Source: Bradyrhizobium sp. Ai1a-2
GTDB taxonomy: Bacteria > Pseudomonadota > Alphaproteobacteria > Rhizobiales > Xanthobacteraceae
DNA length: 64,000 bases
Direction: 5' to 3'
Assembly (NCBI RefSeq): GCF_000426245.1
Contig: NZ_AUEZ01000047.1
Span: forward strand, 1-64,000
Positions 24,667 through 33,193 of the stretch are shown here, in pieces. Both the position numbers and the translations under genes were made by a program. The notes beneath the pieces were generated by a model. The model was given only the letters and a program-made list of their open reading frames with translations, did not search any database and was not told the origin of the DNA. Numbering within the stretch: position 1 is the stretch's first letter; every line of letters starts with the position of its first letter.

Positions 24667-25899
24667 TCATGGCCGCGTCATCTTGCAGGTGGTCGGCAGC
24701 ATGGTCTGTGGCGTGTCGATCTTTGCCACCATACGCCAGCCCCAGCCGGTGTTCTCCTCGTCGAACGGCTCCTTCTCGCTGCGGGCACCGAACGAGGAGA
24801 TATAGATCGGCTGGAAGAACTGATGATCGTCCTTGCGCATCACGCCGCTGCCGCCATCGAGAACGTCGAACTTCAGGTCCTCGAGCGCGGCGGCGACCTT
24901 CACCGGATCGATCGAGTTGGCTTTTTCAGCGGCGGCCTTGAACATGCGCATCTCGTTCACCGCGCGCGGATACCAGAGCGACAGGCCGACCTTGGCGCGG
25001 AACGCCTTCTCGAATTCCATTGCCGCCGGGTTGTCCGAGTTCGGGATGCCTTCGCTGATCTGGAATACCTGATGATCGAGACCGGTCTGCTTGATCGCGG
25101 TCGGGCCGCCGGCGCCGCCGGCGTAGTAGGTGTACCAGTTGACCTTGAGCCCGGCGTCGGCGGCAGCCTTGAGCAGCAGCGCGAAATCCTGTCCCCAATT
25201 GCCGGTGACCACGCTATCGGCGCCTGACGCCTTGATCTTGGCGATATAGGGCGAGAAGTCGGTGATCTTGAGCAGCGGGTGCAGTTCGTCGCCGACGATC
25301 TGGACGTCGGGCCGCTTCTCTCCCAGCATCTTGCGTGCCTGAGTCCGCACCGACTGGCCGAACGAATAGTCCTGGTTGATCAGGTAGACTTTCTTGATGG
25401 CCGCGTTGCCCTTCATGTAGTTGGTGAGCGCTTCCATCTTGATGTCGGAGTTGGCATCCCAGCGGAAGTGCCAGAAGCTGCACTTCTCGTTGGTCATGCT
25501 CGGATCGACCGCGGCGTAGTTGAAGTAGAGCACTTCCTTGCCGGGGTTGCGCGTGTTGTGCTTGGTAACGAAGTCCTCCAATGCCGCGCCGACCGAGGAG
25601 CCGTTGCCCTGGGTGATGTAATGGGCGCCTGCATCGATCGCCTTCTGGGCCTGGATCAGGCTTTCCTGCGGATTGGTCTTATTGTCGAGCGGTATGATCT
25701 CGACTTTATGGCCGAGAATACCGCCCTTGGCGTTCAACTCATCGGCCAGATACTGGAATGTCTTCAGCCCGCCTTCACCAACACTGGCGCCACCTCCGGA
25801 GAGAGGATCGATGTAGCCGATCTTGACGGTCTCCTGTGCGTAGGCAGCACCACTGAGCATCGGCAGGGCCACGGCGATGACCCTCGTTAGTTTGAGCAT
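24667..25899 (-). CDS. Liv-type ABC transporter substrate-binding protein
   Basis: This 410-residue periplasmic binding protein has a signal peptide (about 1-20, ending AYA) and the Leu/Ile/Val-binding-like fold 'VKIGYIDPLSGGGASVGEGG' with 'NAKGGILGHKVEIIPLDNK'. It delivers amino acids or amides to the LivHMGF proteins encoded downstream. I chose ATG 25899 because GAGGA precedes it and the signal peptide starts there. True ligand specificity is unknown; these systems in rhizobia bind varied substrates. Confidence 0.92.
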   Translation of the reverse strand: MLKLTRVIAVALPMLSGAAYAQETVKIGYIDPLSGGGASVGEGGLKTFQYLADELNAKGGILGHKVEIIPLDNKTNPQESLIQAQKAIDAGAHYITQGNGSSVGAALEDFVTKHNTRNPGKEVLYFNYAAVDPSMTNEKCSFWHFRWDANSDIKMEALTNYMKGNAAIKKVYLINQDYSFGQSVRTQARKMLGEKRPDVQIVGDELHPLLKITDFSPYIAKIKASGADSVVTGNWGQDFALLLKAAADAGLKVNWYTYYAGGAGGPTAIKQTGLDHQVFQISEGIPNSDNPAAMEFEKAFRAKVGLSLWYPRAVNEMRMFKAAAEKANSIDPVKVAAALEDLKFDVLDGGSGVMRKDDHQFFQPIYISSFGARSEKEPFDEENTGWGWRMVAKIDTPQTMLPTTCKMTRP

Positions 25900-26137
25900 T
25901 TTTCGTTTCCTCGCTTGCGTGTCGACTCTGGCGCCGGCATCTGTTGCACAGCACAATTTCGGTCATACTGAGCAGATTGATCCAGCGTTGACAAGTCCAG
26001 CGCCAAGCAGATTCGGCTACCGCGGCAGAATGGCTCGCGCGAGATGTTAGTGGCGCAACTCTATCGGTAGTTCGCTTGCCCTGATCTCGCAATCGCAAGG
26101 TGCGAGCCTGGCATTCCAGGGGAATGGGCGCGCGATC

Positions 26138-26851
26138 TCACGCGCGAAACTCACGTCGGTAGAGGCCGGGTTCGCCACCGATGCGGTTGGTGAGGTCGTG
26201 CGCCCGCTGCGTCTCCTCGGCGGTGAACGGCACGATGCGCGCCGTCCAGCTCTCGCGCTTGATCGGAATGCATTGCGCGATCGGCGTGCCCTTCGGCAGC
26301 ACGCCGCAGAAATTCACGTCGTGCCAATAGGCAGGAAAGTGAATCCAGTTGTCGTGATAGCGGTCGCAATCAACGAGGCCCGTTAGCGTGGTGAATGGCA
26401 GGTCGGGGCGATTGAAGGGATGCGTGAACAGCACCGCATAGCCCTCAGGCGCTTCGATCGTCCATAGATTGTGGAATTTGATCAGGAAGCGATCGGCCTC
26501 GAACAAGGGCGTCCCGGTCACCTGGCTGGCATCATGAAAGCCGATCGGCGAACGCGTGAAGCTGGCCGAGCCGCCCGGCGGCAGCTCGTTGTCCCAGGTG
26601 ATCTCGCCGTTCTCGAATTTGAGATCGCACATCAGCGGGATCAGGAAGCCTGATGTCATGGCGTCGACAAAGGGCGGACAGCGCTTGACGGTGTTTTCTT
26701 CGCGCAGGTTGATCGCGTTGAACGCCTGCGCCGGCATCGTCCGAAGCCAGTCCGGCAACCCAAGGCCGGCTCGGATCGGCGGTGGCAACACGCCCTCCAA
26801 TTCGGCGGGGCAGCGGAAGGTCAGTGTCTGGGAGAGATCGGGGTCGGGCAC
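26138..26851 (-). CDS. Hypothetical protein (DUF6065-like)
   Basis: This 237-residue soluble protein starts at GTG. Landmarks are 'LPPPIRAGLGLPDWLRTMP', 'CPPFVDAMTSGFLIPLMCDL', 'KFHNLWTIEAPEGYAVLFTHPFNRPDLPF' (part of about 125-155) and 'NFCGVLPKGTPIAQCIPI'. I recall this pattern as DUF6065-like, but that label is a weak memory. There is no signal peptide or membrane segment, no clear catalytic motif and no obvious operon partner. The ribosome site is weak. Confidence 0.75.
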   Translation of the reverse strand: MPDPDLSQTLTFRCPAELEGVLPPPIRAGLGLPDWLRTMPAQAFNAINLREENTVKRCPPFVDAMTSGFLIPLMCDLKFENGEITWDNELPPGGSASFTRSPIGFHDASQVTGTPLFEADRFLIKFHNLWTIEAPEGYAVLFTHPFNRPDLPFTTLTGLVDCDRYHDNWIHFPAYWHDVNFCGVLPKGTPIAQCIPIKRESWTARIVPFTAEETQRAHDLTNRIGGEPGLYRREFRA

Positions 26852-27209
26852 TTTTCTTGGTTATCAATGCATGCGCTGTCGCCAGCTCGGCGCGCGACCA
26901 GGCTGCGCATTTCCAGAATCCGCGACATACTGCCACATGCACGATCGGACAGAAGATGGCGAGGCATGAAGCCTGCCATGCGTTTGGCACGCCGAACATG
27001 AACTGTCGGTAATGCGACGGTGCCCACCGACCGCGTCGTTTCGGTAGCGCCGCGATCGGCCTCCTCGCGCGGCTGTGATGAGAGTGACCAATGCAACGCC
27101 CGATGGGTGCCCGGACGACTCTGTGACATCAGTCACAGAGCCTTGTCATCGCAGCACATAGGGTGCGGACACGTTCGGCTCACCGTTTACGCCGCCCGAG
27201 GAGGCTCTC
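26852..27209. other. 358-base intergenic region with one CRP-like site
   Basis: No convincing gene is seen here. The only strong signals are the CRP/FNR-like palindrome at 27119-27140 and a GAGGAGG ribosome site before the DUF2147 gene. Short open frames in this region lack ribosome sites and family-like sequence. Confidence 0.6.
27119..27140. promoter_or_regulatory. CRP/FNR-family binding site
   Basis: CTCTGTGAC (27119-27127), ATCA and the exact inverse GTCACAGAG (27132-27140) contain TGTGA-N6-TCACA, the classical CRP consensus without a mismatch. It lies about 70 bases before the DUF2147 gene, a usual position for activation. Which CRP/FNR-type regulator binds is unknown. Confidence 0.6.
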
Positions 27210-27932
27210 ATGAAGAAGCTCGTTACGATCGCCGCGCTGCTGATGGCCACCACCGCCGCCCATGCCGGCAACGGCGTCACCTTCCAGCTCAACGGCGAAC
27301 GCATCCACATCGAAGCGCCGCGCAATTGCGACTCGCTGTCCTGCATCAAGATCACCGCCCCGGGCTTCAAGGGCTCTCTCGGCAACATCGACCTCAAGGG
27401 TCTTGGCTCCAGTAAGGGCGATGATGAGGACGTCGCCGGCTCGACGCCTGCGCCCGCCCGCGCTCCAGTCCAGGTGGCGGCTCCTGCGCCTGTGCCGACC
27501 ACGCCAGCTGCAACGACGACTACCGCGCCGAACACCACTGTCGCGACCGCCGCGCCATCGCATTCCGTCGGGTTCGACCAGCCGACGCCCGTCCCCGCTC
27601 CGGCTCCCGTCCCGGCCGCGCCCGCTCCAGTTGCCGCCGCGCCGGCACCGACAACGCCGATCGGCATCTGGGCCACCGAAGAGAACAAGGGCAACGTTCG
27701 CATCGAGCAATGCGGCCAGAACCTCTGCGGCTACGCCGTGAACACCGGCGAAAGGATCCTGATCAACATGAAGCCGGAAGGCGCGAAGTGGACCGGCCGC
27801 ATCCATGATCCCGACAGCGGCCGCAACTACGACTCGACGATCGCGATGAAGGGCGTGAACGCACTGCGCGTCCAGGGCTGCGCCTTCGGCGGCATGTTCT
27901 GCGGCGGCCAGACCTGGAAGCGCGTGAGCTGA
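27210..27932 (+). CDS. Secreted DUF2147-domain protein
   Basis: This 240-residue exported protein has a signal peptide (about 1-19, AHA) and a small N-terminal segment with a Cys pair (C31, C36 in 'NCDSLSCIKI'). A long Pro/Ala/Thr linker (70-150) follows. The DUF2147 domain starts 'PIGIWATEENKGNVRIEQCG' and ends 'LRVQGCAFGGMFCGGQTW'. Four Cys in the last domain suggest disulfides in the periplasm. GAGGAGG precedes the ATG, a CRP-like site lies upstream, and a perfect hairpin follows the stop. Function is unknown. Confidence 0.88.
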   Translation: MKKLVTIAALLMATTAAHAGNGVTFQLNGERIHIEAPRNCDSLSCIKITAPGFKGSLGNIDLKGLGSSKGDDEDVAGSTPAPARAPVQVAAPAPVPTTPAATTTTAPNTTVATAAPSHSVGFDQPTPVPAPAPVPAAPAPVAAAPAPTTPIGIWATEENKGNVRIEQCGQNLCGYAVNTGERILINMKPEGAKWTGRIHDPDSGRNYDSTIAMKGVNALRVQGCAFGGMFCGGQTWKRVS

Positions 27933-27945
27933 TCGCTGCCCACAT

Positions 27946-27990
27946 CGTCATTGCGAGCCAACGGGTCGCGCCCGTTGGCTCGCAATGACG
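27946..27990. repeat. Palindromic repeat/hairpin after the DUF2147 gene
   Basis: CGTCATTGCGAGCCAACGG and its exact inverse flank GTCGCG-type loop bases (left arm 27946-27964, right arm 27972-27990). It can form a 19-base-pair hairpin 14 bases after the stop, so it may also serve as a transcript end. The outer arms belong to the same TCATTGCGAG family seen at 30272 and 53884. Confidence 0.8.
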
Positions 27991-28004
27991 GCGTAGAGCG
28001 CCGT

Positions 28005-28044
28005 GTTATTCCGGGTTCGTGCTTCGCACGCCCCGGAATGACGG
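28005..28044. repeat. Short palindromic repeat (CATTCCGGG family)
   Basis: TTATTCCGGG, an inner inverted pair CGTGCTTCGCACG, and CCCCGGAATGACGG lie directly beside the preceding hairpin, making a double hairpin upstream of the FecR-domain gene. Confidence 0.7.
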
Positions 28045-28135
28045 CTGAAGGATGGCGCACCCATTCATACGGTGTTCAGCACGGCGCAGCTGATATTGCC
28101 GCCCTCGCCTGTCTTGATCTCTCCGGGAATCTCTT

Positions 28136-29434
28136 GTGACGCGGCGCCGCCACTCTTTCGCACTTCTGTTTGCGATCGGATTGTTGTTGAGCGGCGCGCC
28201 CAATTCGCCGGCCGCAGCCGACTCGATGCAACTCGCGCAGGCGCAGCCTTTGCCAGTTCCGTCGCAGGCTCCGGCCGCACCGGCCGCTCCGACTCCCGCA
28301 GCGCCGACGCAAGATGCGCAGCAAGCCGCCGCCGAGCCGATCGGCAATGTCGCCGATCTCACCGGCAGCGCCAGCGTTATCAGAAACAACGCGACGACGG
28401 CGCTGCAGATCAGGGACGACATCTTTGCCGGCGACGTCGTGGAGACACAGGCCAAGTCGGCACTCGGCATCACCTTCAACGATGCCACCACGTTCAAGCT
28501 GTCGGCGAGCGCCAGGATCACGATCGACAAATATGTCTACGACGAAGGCGGCAAAAGCAACGCCGCGCTGTTCGACGTCGTCAAGGGCACGCTCGCCTTC
28601 GTTGCCGCCAGCGTCGCCAAGACCGGCGACATGCGGATATCAACGCCGACCGCAACGCTCGGCATTCGCGGCACCACCGGTCTGGTCGAGGTGCCCGAAG
28701 GCGCGACCGCGACATCCAACAACGTCGCCATCAAGCTTTATCCCGATGCCGACGGCCGCGTTGGCCGGATCGAGATCAACGACCGCGGCGGCGCGCAGCT
28801 GGGAACACTGACGCGCGGCGCCAGCGGCTTCACGATCCGGCCGGACGGTGTCGGCGGAGCGCGCTTCACCGCGGTGCCGCTGACGATATCTGCGCTGCAG
28901 ATCCAGCGCGACCGCGGCTTCGTCCGCCAGCTTCACACCACGCAGAATTTCGGCCGGCAGCTCGTGGGCGAGCAGCGCGCGTTCCGCCGCGCCAATCCGG
29001 GCGTGCCCTATCCGAACCGCGGCCAGCCGTTCCGGCCGGGCCCGCAGCGGCAGAATATGTTGCCGGGCCAGCAGAACCGTCCGGGCCAACGGCAACCGGG
29101 CGCGCCTGACCGGCAGGGCTTGCAGCAGCGTCCCGGCGGACCGCAGCAGGCGGGTCCGTCGCGCACCGATCAGCACACGCTACCCGGACAACCCGGCGGC
29201 ACTCCGCTCCCGCGTACCGGACAGCAGGGTGCCCCGCGGCAAAGCGCAGAGCCGTCACGCGCGCCGCAGCGGATTGGGCAGCCGCCCTCGATCCGCGAGG
29301 GACAACCGCGACAGGGTGGATTCAGGCAAGGTGCCCCCGGCGTGCAACGACCCGGATTGCTGAATCGCCCAACGGTGCAACCGCGACGGCAACTTCCATT
29401 GAGGGACGGCAGGAGAGAGCGGCGCGGCGATTGA
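28136..29434 (+). CDS. Exported FecR-domain protein with disordered basic tail
   Basis: The 432-residue product starts at GTG after a CGGGAA site. It has a signal peptide (about 1-27) and a Pro/Ala linker. The FecR-like domain has 'VADLTGSASVIRNNATTALQIRDDIF' in part, 'LGITFNDATTFKLSASARITIDKYVY' in part, and 'ISTPTATLGIRGTTGLVEV'. After residue ~270 it is a long Gln/Pro/Gly/Arg-rich, probably disordered tail. Many stand-alone FecR-domain proteins are secreted or periplasmic and not linked to iron; no sigma factor or TonB receptor lies beside it. Confidence 0.88.
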   Translation: MTRRRHSFALLFAIGLLLSGAPNSPAAADSMQLAQAQPLPVPSQAPAAPAAPTPAAPTQDAQQAAAEPIGNVADLTGSASVIRNNATTALQIRDDIFAGDVVETQAKSALGITFNDATTFKLSASARITIDKYVYDEGGKSNAALFDVVKGTLAFVAASVAKTGDMRISTPTATLGIRGTTGLVEVPEGATATSNNVAIKLYPDADGRVGRIEINDRGGAQLGTLTRGASGFTIRPDGVGGARFTAVPLTISALQIQRDRGFVRQLHTTQNFGRQLVGEQRAFRRANPGVPYPNRGQPFRPGPQRQNMLPGQQNRPGQRQPGAPDRQGLQQRPGGPQQAGPSRTDQHTLPGQPGGTPLPRTGQQGAPRQSAEPSRAPQRIGQPPSIREGQPRQGGFRQGAPGVQRPGLLNRPTVQPRRQLPLRDGRRERRGD

Positions 29435-29449
29435 ACAGTTCGCGCGCGC

Positions 29450-30187
29450 TCAGGCCGCGCGGCCGAACCAGTCTCTGACGCGCTGGATCAGGTTCCTGCG
29501 AGGTGCATGTGACGGCCGCATCGGTACCGCGTCGATCACGACAGGCTCAATCTCCGGAGCAAACGGCGGCGGGATCTCGCTCTCCGGCGCAGGAGCAGAG
29601 ATCGCAGGCTCCACCGCCTCGGTGATAGAGAGCGGCTCCTCCTGCGCGACGGGCGCATCGAGCTGGGCGGGCTCGGGCGCAGTGGTCGGTTCGCTGACCG
29701 ATGGCGGCGGCGTGACCGTACGGCGGGGCCGCCGCGTTGCCGGCTTGGCCGCCTTCCGCCGCGTGGCTCCGCTGAGGGCCGCGGCCTGCAGCGCGATCGG
29801 GCCGACGTTCTCAAGGAAGGCGCGCTCGTGATCGCGCGACAGCCGTTCAAGCGCGTCCTCAAGCGGCAGCCAATCGACCGCCTTGATGTCGTACATCAAT
29901 TCGTAAGCCTGCTCGTCGCCCGCTTCCATGCGCCAGTAGTGCACGACCTTGAAGCGGCCGCCGGAGTCGTAGACCAGCGTGCCCAGGAATTCGTGCACGG
30001 ACACCTCCTGCCCGGTCTCTTCCAGCACCTCGCGCTCGGCGGCCGCGCGCGGCGTCTCGCCGTCGTCGAGCTTGCCTTTGGGCAGCACCCATTCGTTCCG
30101 CTTGCGCAGGCGCACGACCGCTATCAGCGGCGTCGCTTGCCGCCGCAGCACAATGCCTCCCGCCGCCAGAACGGGCGTCCGCGCCAT
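29450..30187 (-). CDS. Nudix hydrolase with long C-terminal tail
   Basis: This 245-residue protein has a full Nudix box at residues 38-60 (G38, E44, R52-E53, E56-E57, G59). The family cleaves nucleoside diphosphates linked to another group; the 'RKRNEWVLPKGKL' lead-in resembles diadenosine/diphosphoinositol polyphosphate hydrolases. The catalytic domain ends near residue 140. The remainder is a low-complexity Pro/Ala/Glu tail ending in a basic 'RRNLIQRVRDWFGRAA', perhaps a membrane- or partner-binding helix. GGGAG precedes the ATG. It is convergent with the FecR gene, 15 bases away. Confidence 0.9.
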   Translation of the reverse strand: MARTPVLAAGGIVLRRQATPLIAVVRLRKRNEWVLPKGKLDDGETPRAAAEREVLEETGQEVSVHEFLGTLVYDSGGRFKVVHYWRMEAGDEQAYELMYDIKAVDWLPLEDALERLSRDHERAFLENVGPIALQAAALSGATRRKAAKPATRRPRRTVTPPPSVSEPTTAPEPAQLDAPVAQEEPLSITEAVEPAISAPAPESEIPPPFAPEIEPVVIDAVPMRPSHAPRRNLIQRVRDWFGRAA

Positions 30188-30271
30188 CTTTGCTCCCGAA
30201 TTGCCCGAATGCCGAATCGTGTCGGGAGCATATAGGAGCTTCCGGCAGCAAAATCGAGATTGGATCTTCCG

Positions 30272-30344
30272 TCATTGCGAGGAGCGACAGCGACGAAGCA
30301 ATCCACGTTTCAGCAAGTGGCAGCATGGATTGCTTCGCTCCGGG
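30272..30344. repeat. Palindromic repeat (AGCAATCCA/TGGATTGCTTCG family)
   Basis: GTCATTGCGAGGAGCGACAG, then GACGAAGCAATCC, a short loop and GGATTGCTTCGCTCC form a long imperfect hairpin. The right end is degraded here; the complete copy is at 53884-53969. It lies between the Nudix and decarboxylase genes. Confidence 0.8.
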
Positions 30345-30361
30345 GAGCCGCGTGCGTGGCT

Positions 30362-31267
30362 CTACGCTGATGGTTTCCTGAGCAGCGGCTCGCCGGCGCG
30401 GATGCGGGCGCCGTCGGTAACATTGTCGCAAAACTCGAAATGATCGGGGGTGAGCACGATGATGGTGGAGCCGTGCTCGAACCAGCCGAGTTCGTCGCCC
30501 TTGTGCGCGCTGGCGTCGCAGGGGAACGTGACCGGGCCCTTGGTCTGCGCATTCAGCGTGCGATCGAGGAAATGCAGCCGGATGCTCGCGACCAGGATCG
30601 CTGCGACCGGCACCAGCGTCAGCGGCTCGCCGGTGGAGAGCCGAGCTTCAAGCACCGCACGCTCGTTCTTGCAGAACAGCCGCTCGACCCGCTTCAGCGC
30701 GATCGGATTGACGTTCCAGACGTCGCCATGGATGAAGGTGACCTTCTCGATCCGGCAATCCGCGGGCGCATGGAACCTGTGATACATGCTCGAGGTCAGC
30801 CGCAAGGTGACGAAGCGCCCGTTACGGTGCTGCTCGACCAGCGCGGGATCGCCGAGCAGGTCGAGGAGCGCATAGGGCGCGCCCTTGATTTGGAACAGCC
30901 TAGTGTCCTCGATCCGCCCATGCGCGCCGATGATGGCATCCGACGGGCTGGCGATGACGGCGGGGGCGGGATCGAACGGGCGCAGCCCGGGCCGGAGTTC
31001 GCGCGTGAAACAATCATGCAGGCTCTTGAATTCGGTCTTCCTGGCCTCCGACAAATCGAGGTCGGAGAACAGCCGCCAGCAGGCGATCGAGAGGTCCCGC
31101 ACCACCGGGTTCTCGATCTTGGAGAACCAACCCATGAAGCGGGTCACGGCCGCCCGCGGGATGCGGTTGGTCAGCAGGAAATTCAGGTCCTCCTGCTGGG
31201 TTATCGACGAAATCAGGCCGCGGACTGTCATGAATCTGTTAGCTGGCGACGTTAGCGCTTCTGGCAT
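30362..31267 (-). CDS. psd: Phosphatidylserine decarboxylase, long form
   Basis: This 301-residue enzyme converts phosphatidylserine-type lipids to phosphatidylethanolamine at the inner membrane. The catalytic set is visible: D110 in 'SPSDAIIG', H163/H166 in 'YHRFHAP', and the self-cleavage site G-S-T with S267 in 'FEHGSTII', which becomes the pyruvoyl group. It resembles the longer E. coli-type enzyme rather than the ~230-residue rhizobial form. The ATG at 31267 has AAGGGA upstream and overlaps the start of the divergent aminotransferase gene; ATG 31231 is an alternative. Exact head-group specificity is open. Confidence 0.9.
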   Translation of the reverse strand: MPEALTSPANRFMTVRGLISSITQQEDLNFLLTNRIPRAAVTRFMGWFSKIENPVVRDLSIACWRLFSDLDLSEARKTEFKSLHDCFTRELRPGLRPFDPAPAVIASPSDAIIGAHGRIEDTRLFQIKGAPYALLDLLGDPALVEQHRNGRFVTLRLTSSMYHRFHAPADCRIEKVTFIHGDVWNVNPIALKRVERLFCKNERAVLEARLSTGEPLTLVPVAAILVASIRLHFLDRTLNAQTKGPVTFPCDASAHKGDELGWFEHGSTIIVLTPDHFEFCDNVTDGARIRAGEPLLRKPSA

Positions 31268-31268
31268 G
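31229..31268. promoter_or_regulatory. Head-to-head start region with overlapping divergent ATGs
   Basis: CATG at 31265-31268 contains an ATG on each strand, one for each of the divergent psd and aminotransferase genes. A second CATG at 31229-31232 offers an alternative pair. Whichever starts are used there is no free intergenic DNA, so each promoter must lie in the other gene's coding or leader region. Confidence 0.7.
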
Positions 31269-32930
31269 GAAACATCCCTTCCGATTCTCTCGCTGTCCGC
31301 CGCCGCGATCGCCGGCGCCGCCGCAGCCTTCCCCAAGATTCAGGCCCGCCTGGCGCTGTCGCGCGCCAAGCATCGCTCGCTGACCGGACATTCCAAAATG
31401 TCCAAGATGGTCGCGCGGCTGGTACCCCACTACGAATTCGATATCGACAAATTCTTCGCCGTCGACGGCGCGCCGCGCGAAATCGCGATGCAGCGGCAGG
31501 ACGGCTTCTTCCGCCTCGCCGGCCTCTACGCCCAGCGCTATGCCAGGGGCCGGCAGATGACGGCGGAGGCCGCGCAGCACATCTCCGACCTGCAGTTCAC
31601 CGAGAGCTACCGCGTGCCGTTCCAGTTCAGCCGGCTGGTGCGCGAGCATCTGAGCACCAGCTCCTTCATGGAGTCGTCCTCGGGCGTCACCGTTACCGAT
31701 GTCGACGGCAATGTGTCTTACGACCTCACCGGCTCCTACGGCGTCAACATCTTCGGCAACGACTTCTACAAGGAGTGCATCGCCGAGGGTGAGAAGCGCG
31801 CGCACGCGCTCGGCCCGGTGCTCGGCCCCTACCACCCTGTTATCCTCGACAACGTCAAACGGCTGTGCGCGATCTCGGGCCTCGACGAGGTCTCGTTCCA
31901 CATGTCCGGCACCGAAGCGGTGATGCAGGCCGTGCGGCTGGCGCGCTACCACACCCGCCGCACGCATCTCGTCCGCTTCGCCGGCGCCTATCACGGCTGG
32001 TGGGGCGACGTGCAGCCCGGCGTCGGCAACCCGGTCTCGCCGCACGAGACCTATACGCTCGCGGACATGTCGGAAAAGACGCTGCACGTGCTGCGCACGC
32101 GGCGCGACATCGCCTGCGTGCTGGTCAATCCGCTGCAGGCGTTGCATCCGAATGCCAATGCACCCGGCGATTCCGCCCTGGTGGACAGCTCCCGCGGCAG
32201 CAAGTTCGATCGCGCCGCCTATACCGAATGGCTGAAGAAGCTGCGCGAGGTCTGCACCGAGCGCGGCATCGTGCTGATCTTCGACGAGGTGTTCGTCGGC
32301 TTCCGGATCGCGGCCGGCGGCGCGCAGGAATATTTCGGCGTGCGCGCCGACATGGTGACCTACGGCAAGAGCCTGGCCGGCGGCCTGCCCGTCGGCGTGG
32401 TCTGCGGCCGCAAGGACCTGATGCGGCGCTTCCGCGACGACAAGCCCGCCGACGTCTGCTTCGCCCGCGGCACCTTCAATTCGCATCCCTACGTGATGAC
32501 GGCGATGGACGAGTTCCTGAGCCGGCTCGCCAGCCCGAATTTCCGTTCGGTCTATAACGGGCTGGACGAGACCTGGAACGGCCGTGCCAAGCAGCTCAAC
32601 GACCGGCTGACTGCGGCGGAGCTCCCGGTCCGCGTCGCCAATTTCTCGTCGATCTGGACCGTCCATTACACCGAGCCGTCCCGGTACAATTGGATGCTGC
32701 AATATTACCTGCGCGCCGAAGGGCTGGCGCTGAGCTGGGTCGGCACCGGGCGCCTGATCTTCGGCCTGAACACCAGCGACGCCGATTTCACGGAGGTCGC
32801 CGATCGCTTCGTTGCCGCTTGCGAGAAGATGAAGCGCGACAGCTGGTGGTGGCAGAAGCCCGGCGTCACCAACAAGGACATCAAGCGGCAGATCCTGCGC
32901 GAGATGCTCGCCGGGAAGTTCGGGCGGTAG
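31266..32930 (+). CDS. Class III PLP-dependent aminotransferase (HemL-like core) with N-terminal extension
   Basis: This 554-residue protein has a glutamate-1-semialdehyde-aminomutase-like core. It contains 'FHMSGTEAVMQAVRLAR' (PLP phosphate site), 'AGAYHGWWGDVQPG', 'LIFDEVFVGFR' (Asp binding the PLP nitrogen) and 'TYGKSLAGGLPVG' (Schiff-base Lys). About 120 extra residues precede the core: a hydrophobic stretch (residues 7-22) that may touch the membrane, then basic and helical sequence. The core ends with 'GTGRLIFGLNTS'. The substrate is unknown; divergence from psd suggests a lipid or amino-alcohol substrate. ATG 31230 is an alternative start. Confidence 0.88.
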   Translation: METSLPILSLSAAAIAGAAAAFPKIQARLALSRAKHRSLTGHSKMSKMVARLVPHYEFDIDKFFAVDGAPREIAMQRQDGFFRLAGLYAQRYARGRQMTAEAAQHISDLQFTESYRVPFQFSRLVREHLSTSSFMESSSGVTVTDVDGNVSYDLTGSYGVNIFGNDFYKECIAEGEKRAHALGPVLGPYHPVILDNVKRLCAISGLDEVSFHMSGTEAVMQAVRLARYHTRRTHLVRFAGAYHGWWGDVQPGVGNPVSPHETYTLADMSEKTLHVLRTRRDIACVLVNPLQALHPNANAPGDSALVDSSRGSKFDRAAYTEWLKKLREVCTERGIVLIFDEVFVGFRIAAGGAQEYFGVRADMVTYGKSLAGGLPVGVVCGRKDLMRRFRDDKPADVCFARGTFNSHPYVMTAMDEFLSRLASPNFRSVYNGLDETWNGRAKQLNDRLTAAELPVRVANFSSIWTVHYTEPSRYNWMLQYYLRAEGLALSWVGTGRLIFGLNTSDADFTEVADRFVAACEKMKRDSWWWQKPGVTNKDIKRQILREMLAGKFGR

Positions 32931-32944
32931 AGCGAGATGCTTCA

Positions 32945-33064
32945 CCTCTCCCGCTTGCGGGAGAGGTCGGCGCGTAGCGCCGGGTGAGGGCTCTCTCCCC
33001 ACGATCGAACAGCGCGAATCGCGGTGGCACCCCCACCCCGGCCCTCCCCCGCAAGCGGGAGAGG
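32945..33064. repeat. Long hairpin repeat, second copy (CTCTCCCGCTTGCGG family)
   Basis: The arms at 32945-32966 and 33043-33064 pair with one mismatch. The centre, including CTCTCTCCCCACGATCG, matches the copy at 24448-24568. It lies 14 bases after the aminotransferase stop and may end its transcript. Confidence 0.85.
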
Positions 33065-33088
33065 GGGAGCAGCGTCGATCGCGGATGC

Positions 33089-33154
33089 CCGGAATGACGG
33101 CGCCAGTGACAGGGCCAGAGACAAGGATGCCCGGGACGAGCCCGGGCATGACGC
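33089..33154. repeat. Palindromic repeat (CATTCCGGG-related, CCCGGGCATGAC)
   Basis: CCCGGAATGACGG, then an inner pair GCCCGGGACGAGCCCGGGC and CATGAC, lie right after the long hairpin repeat. Two unrelated repeat families are therefore stacked in this spacer of about 260 bases. Confidence 0.65.
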
Positions 33155-33193
33155 AAGTGAACACAGCGAAGTCAATCTTTTGGCAGCAGGCGC

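Noticed and set aside
31239..33164. 641-codon minus-strand open frame
   Set aside because: It is antisense to the aminotransferase and runs through a palindromic repeat; no motif supports it.
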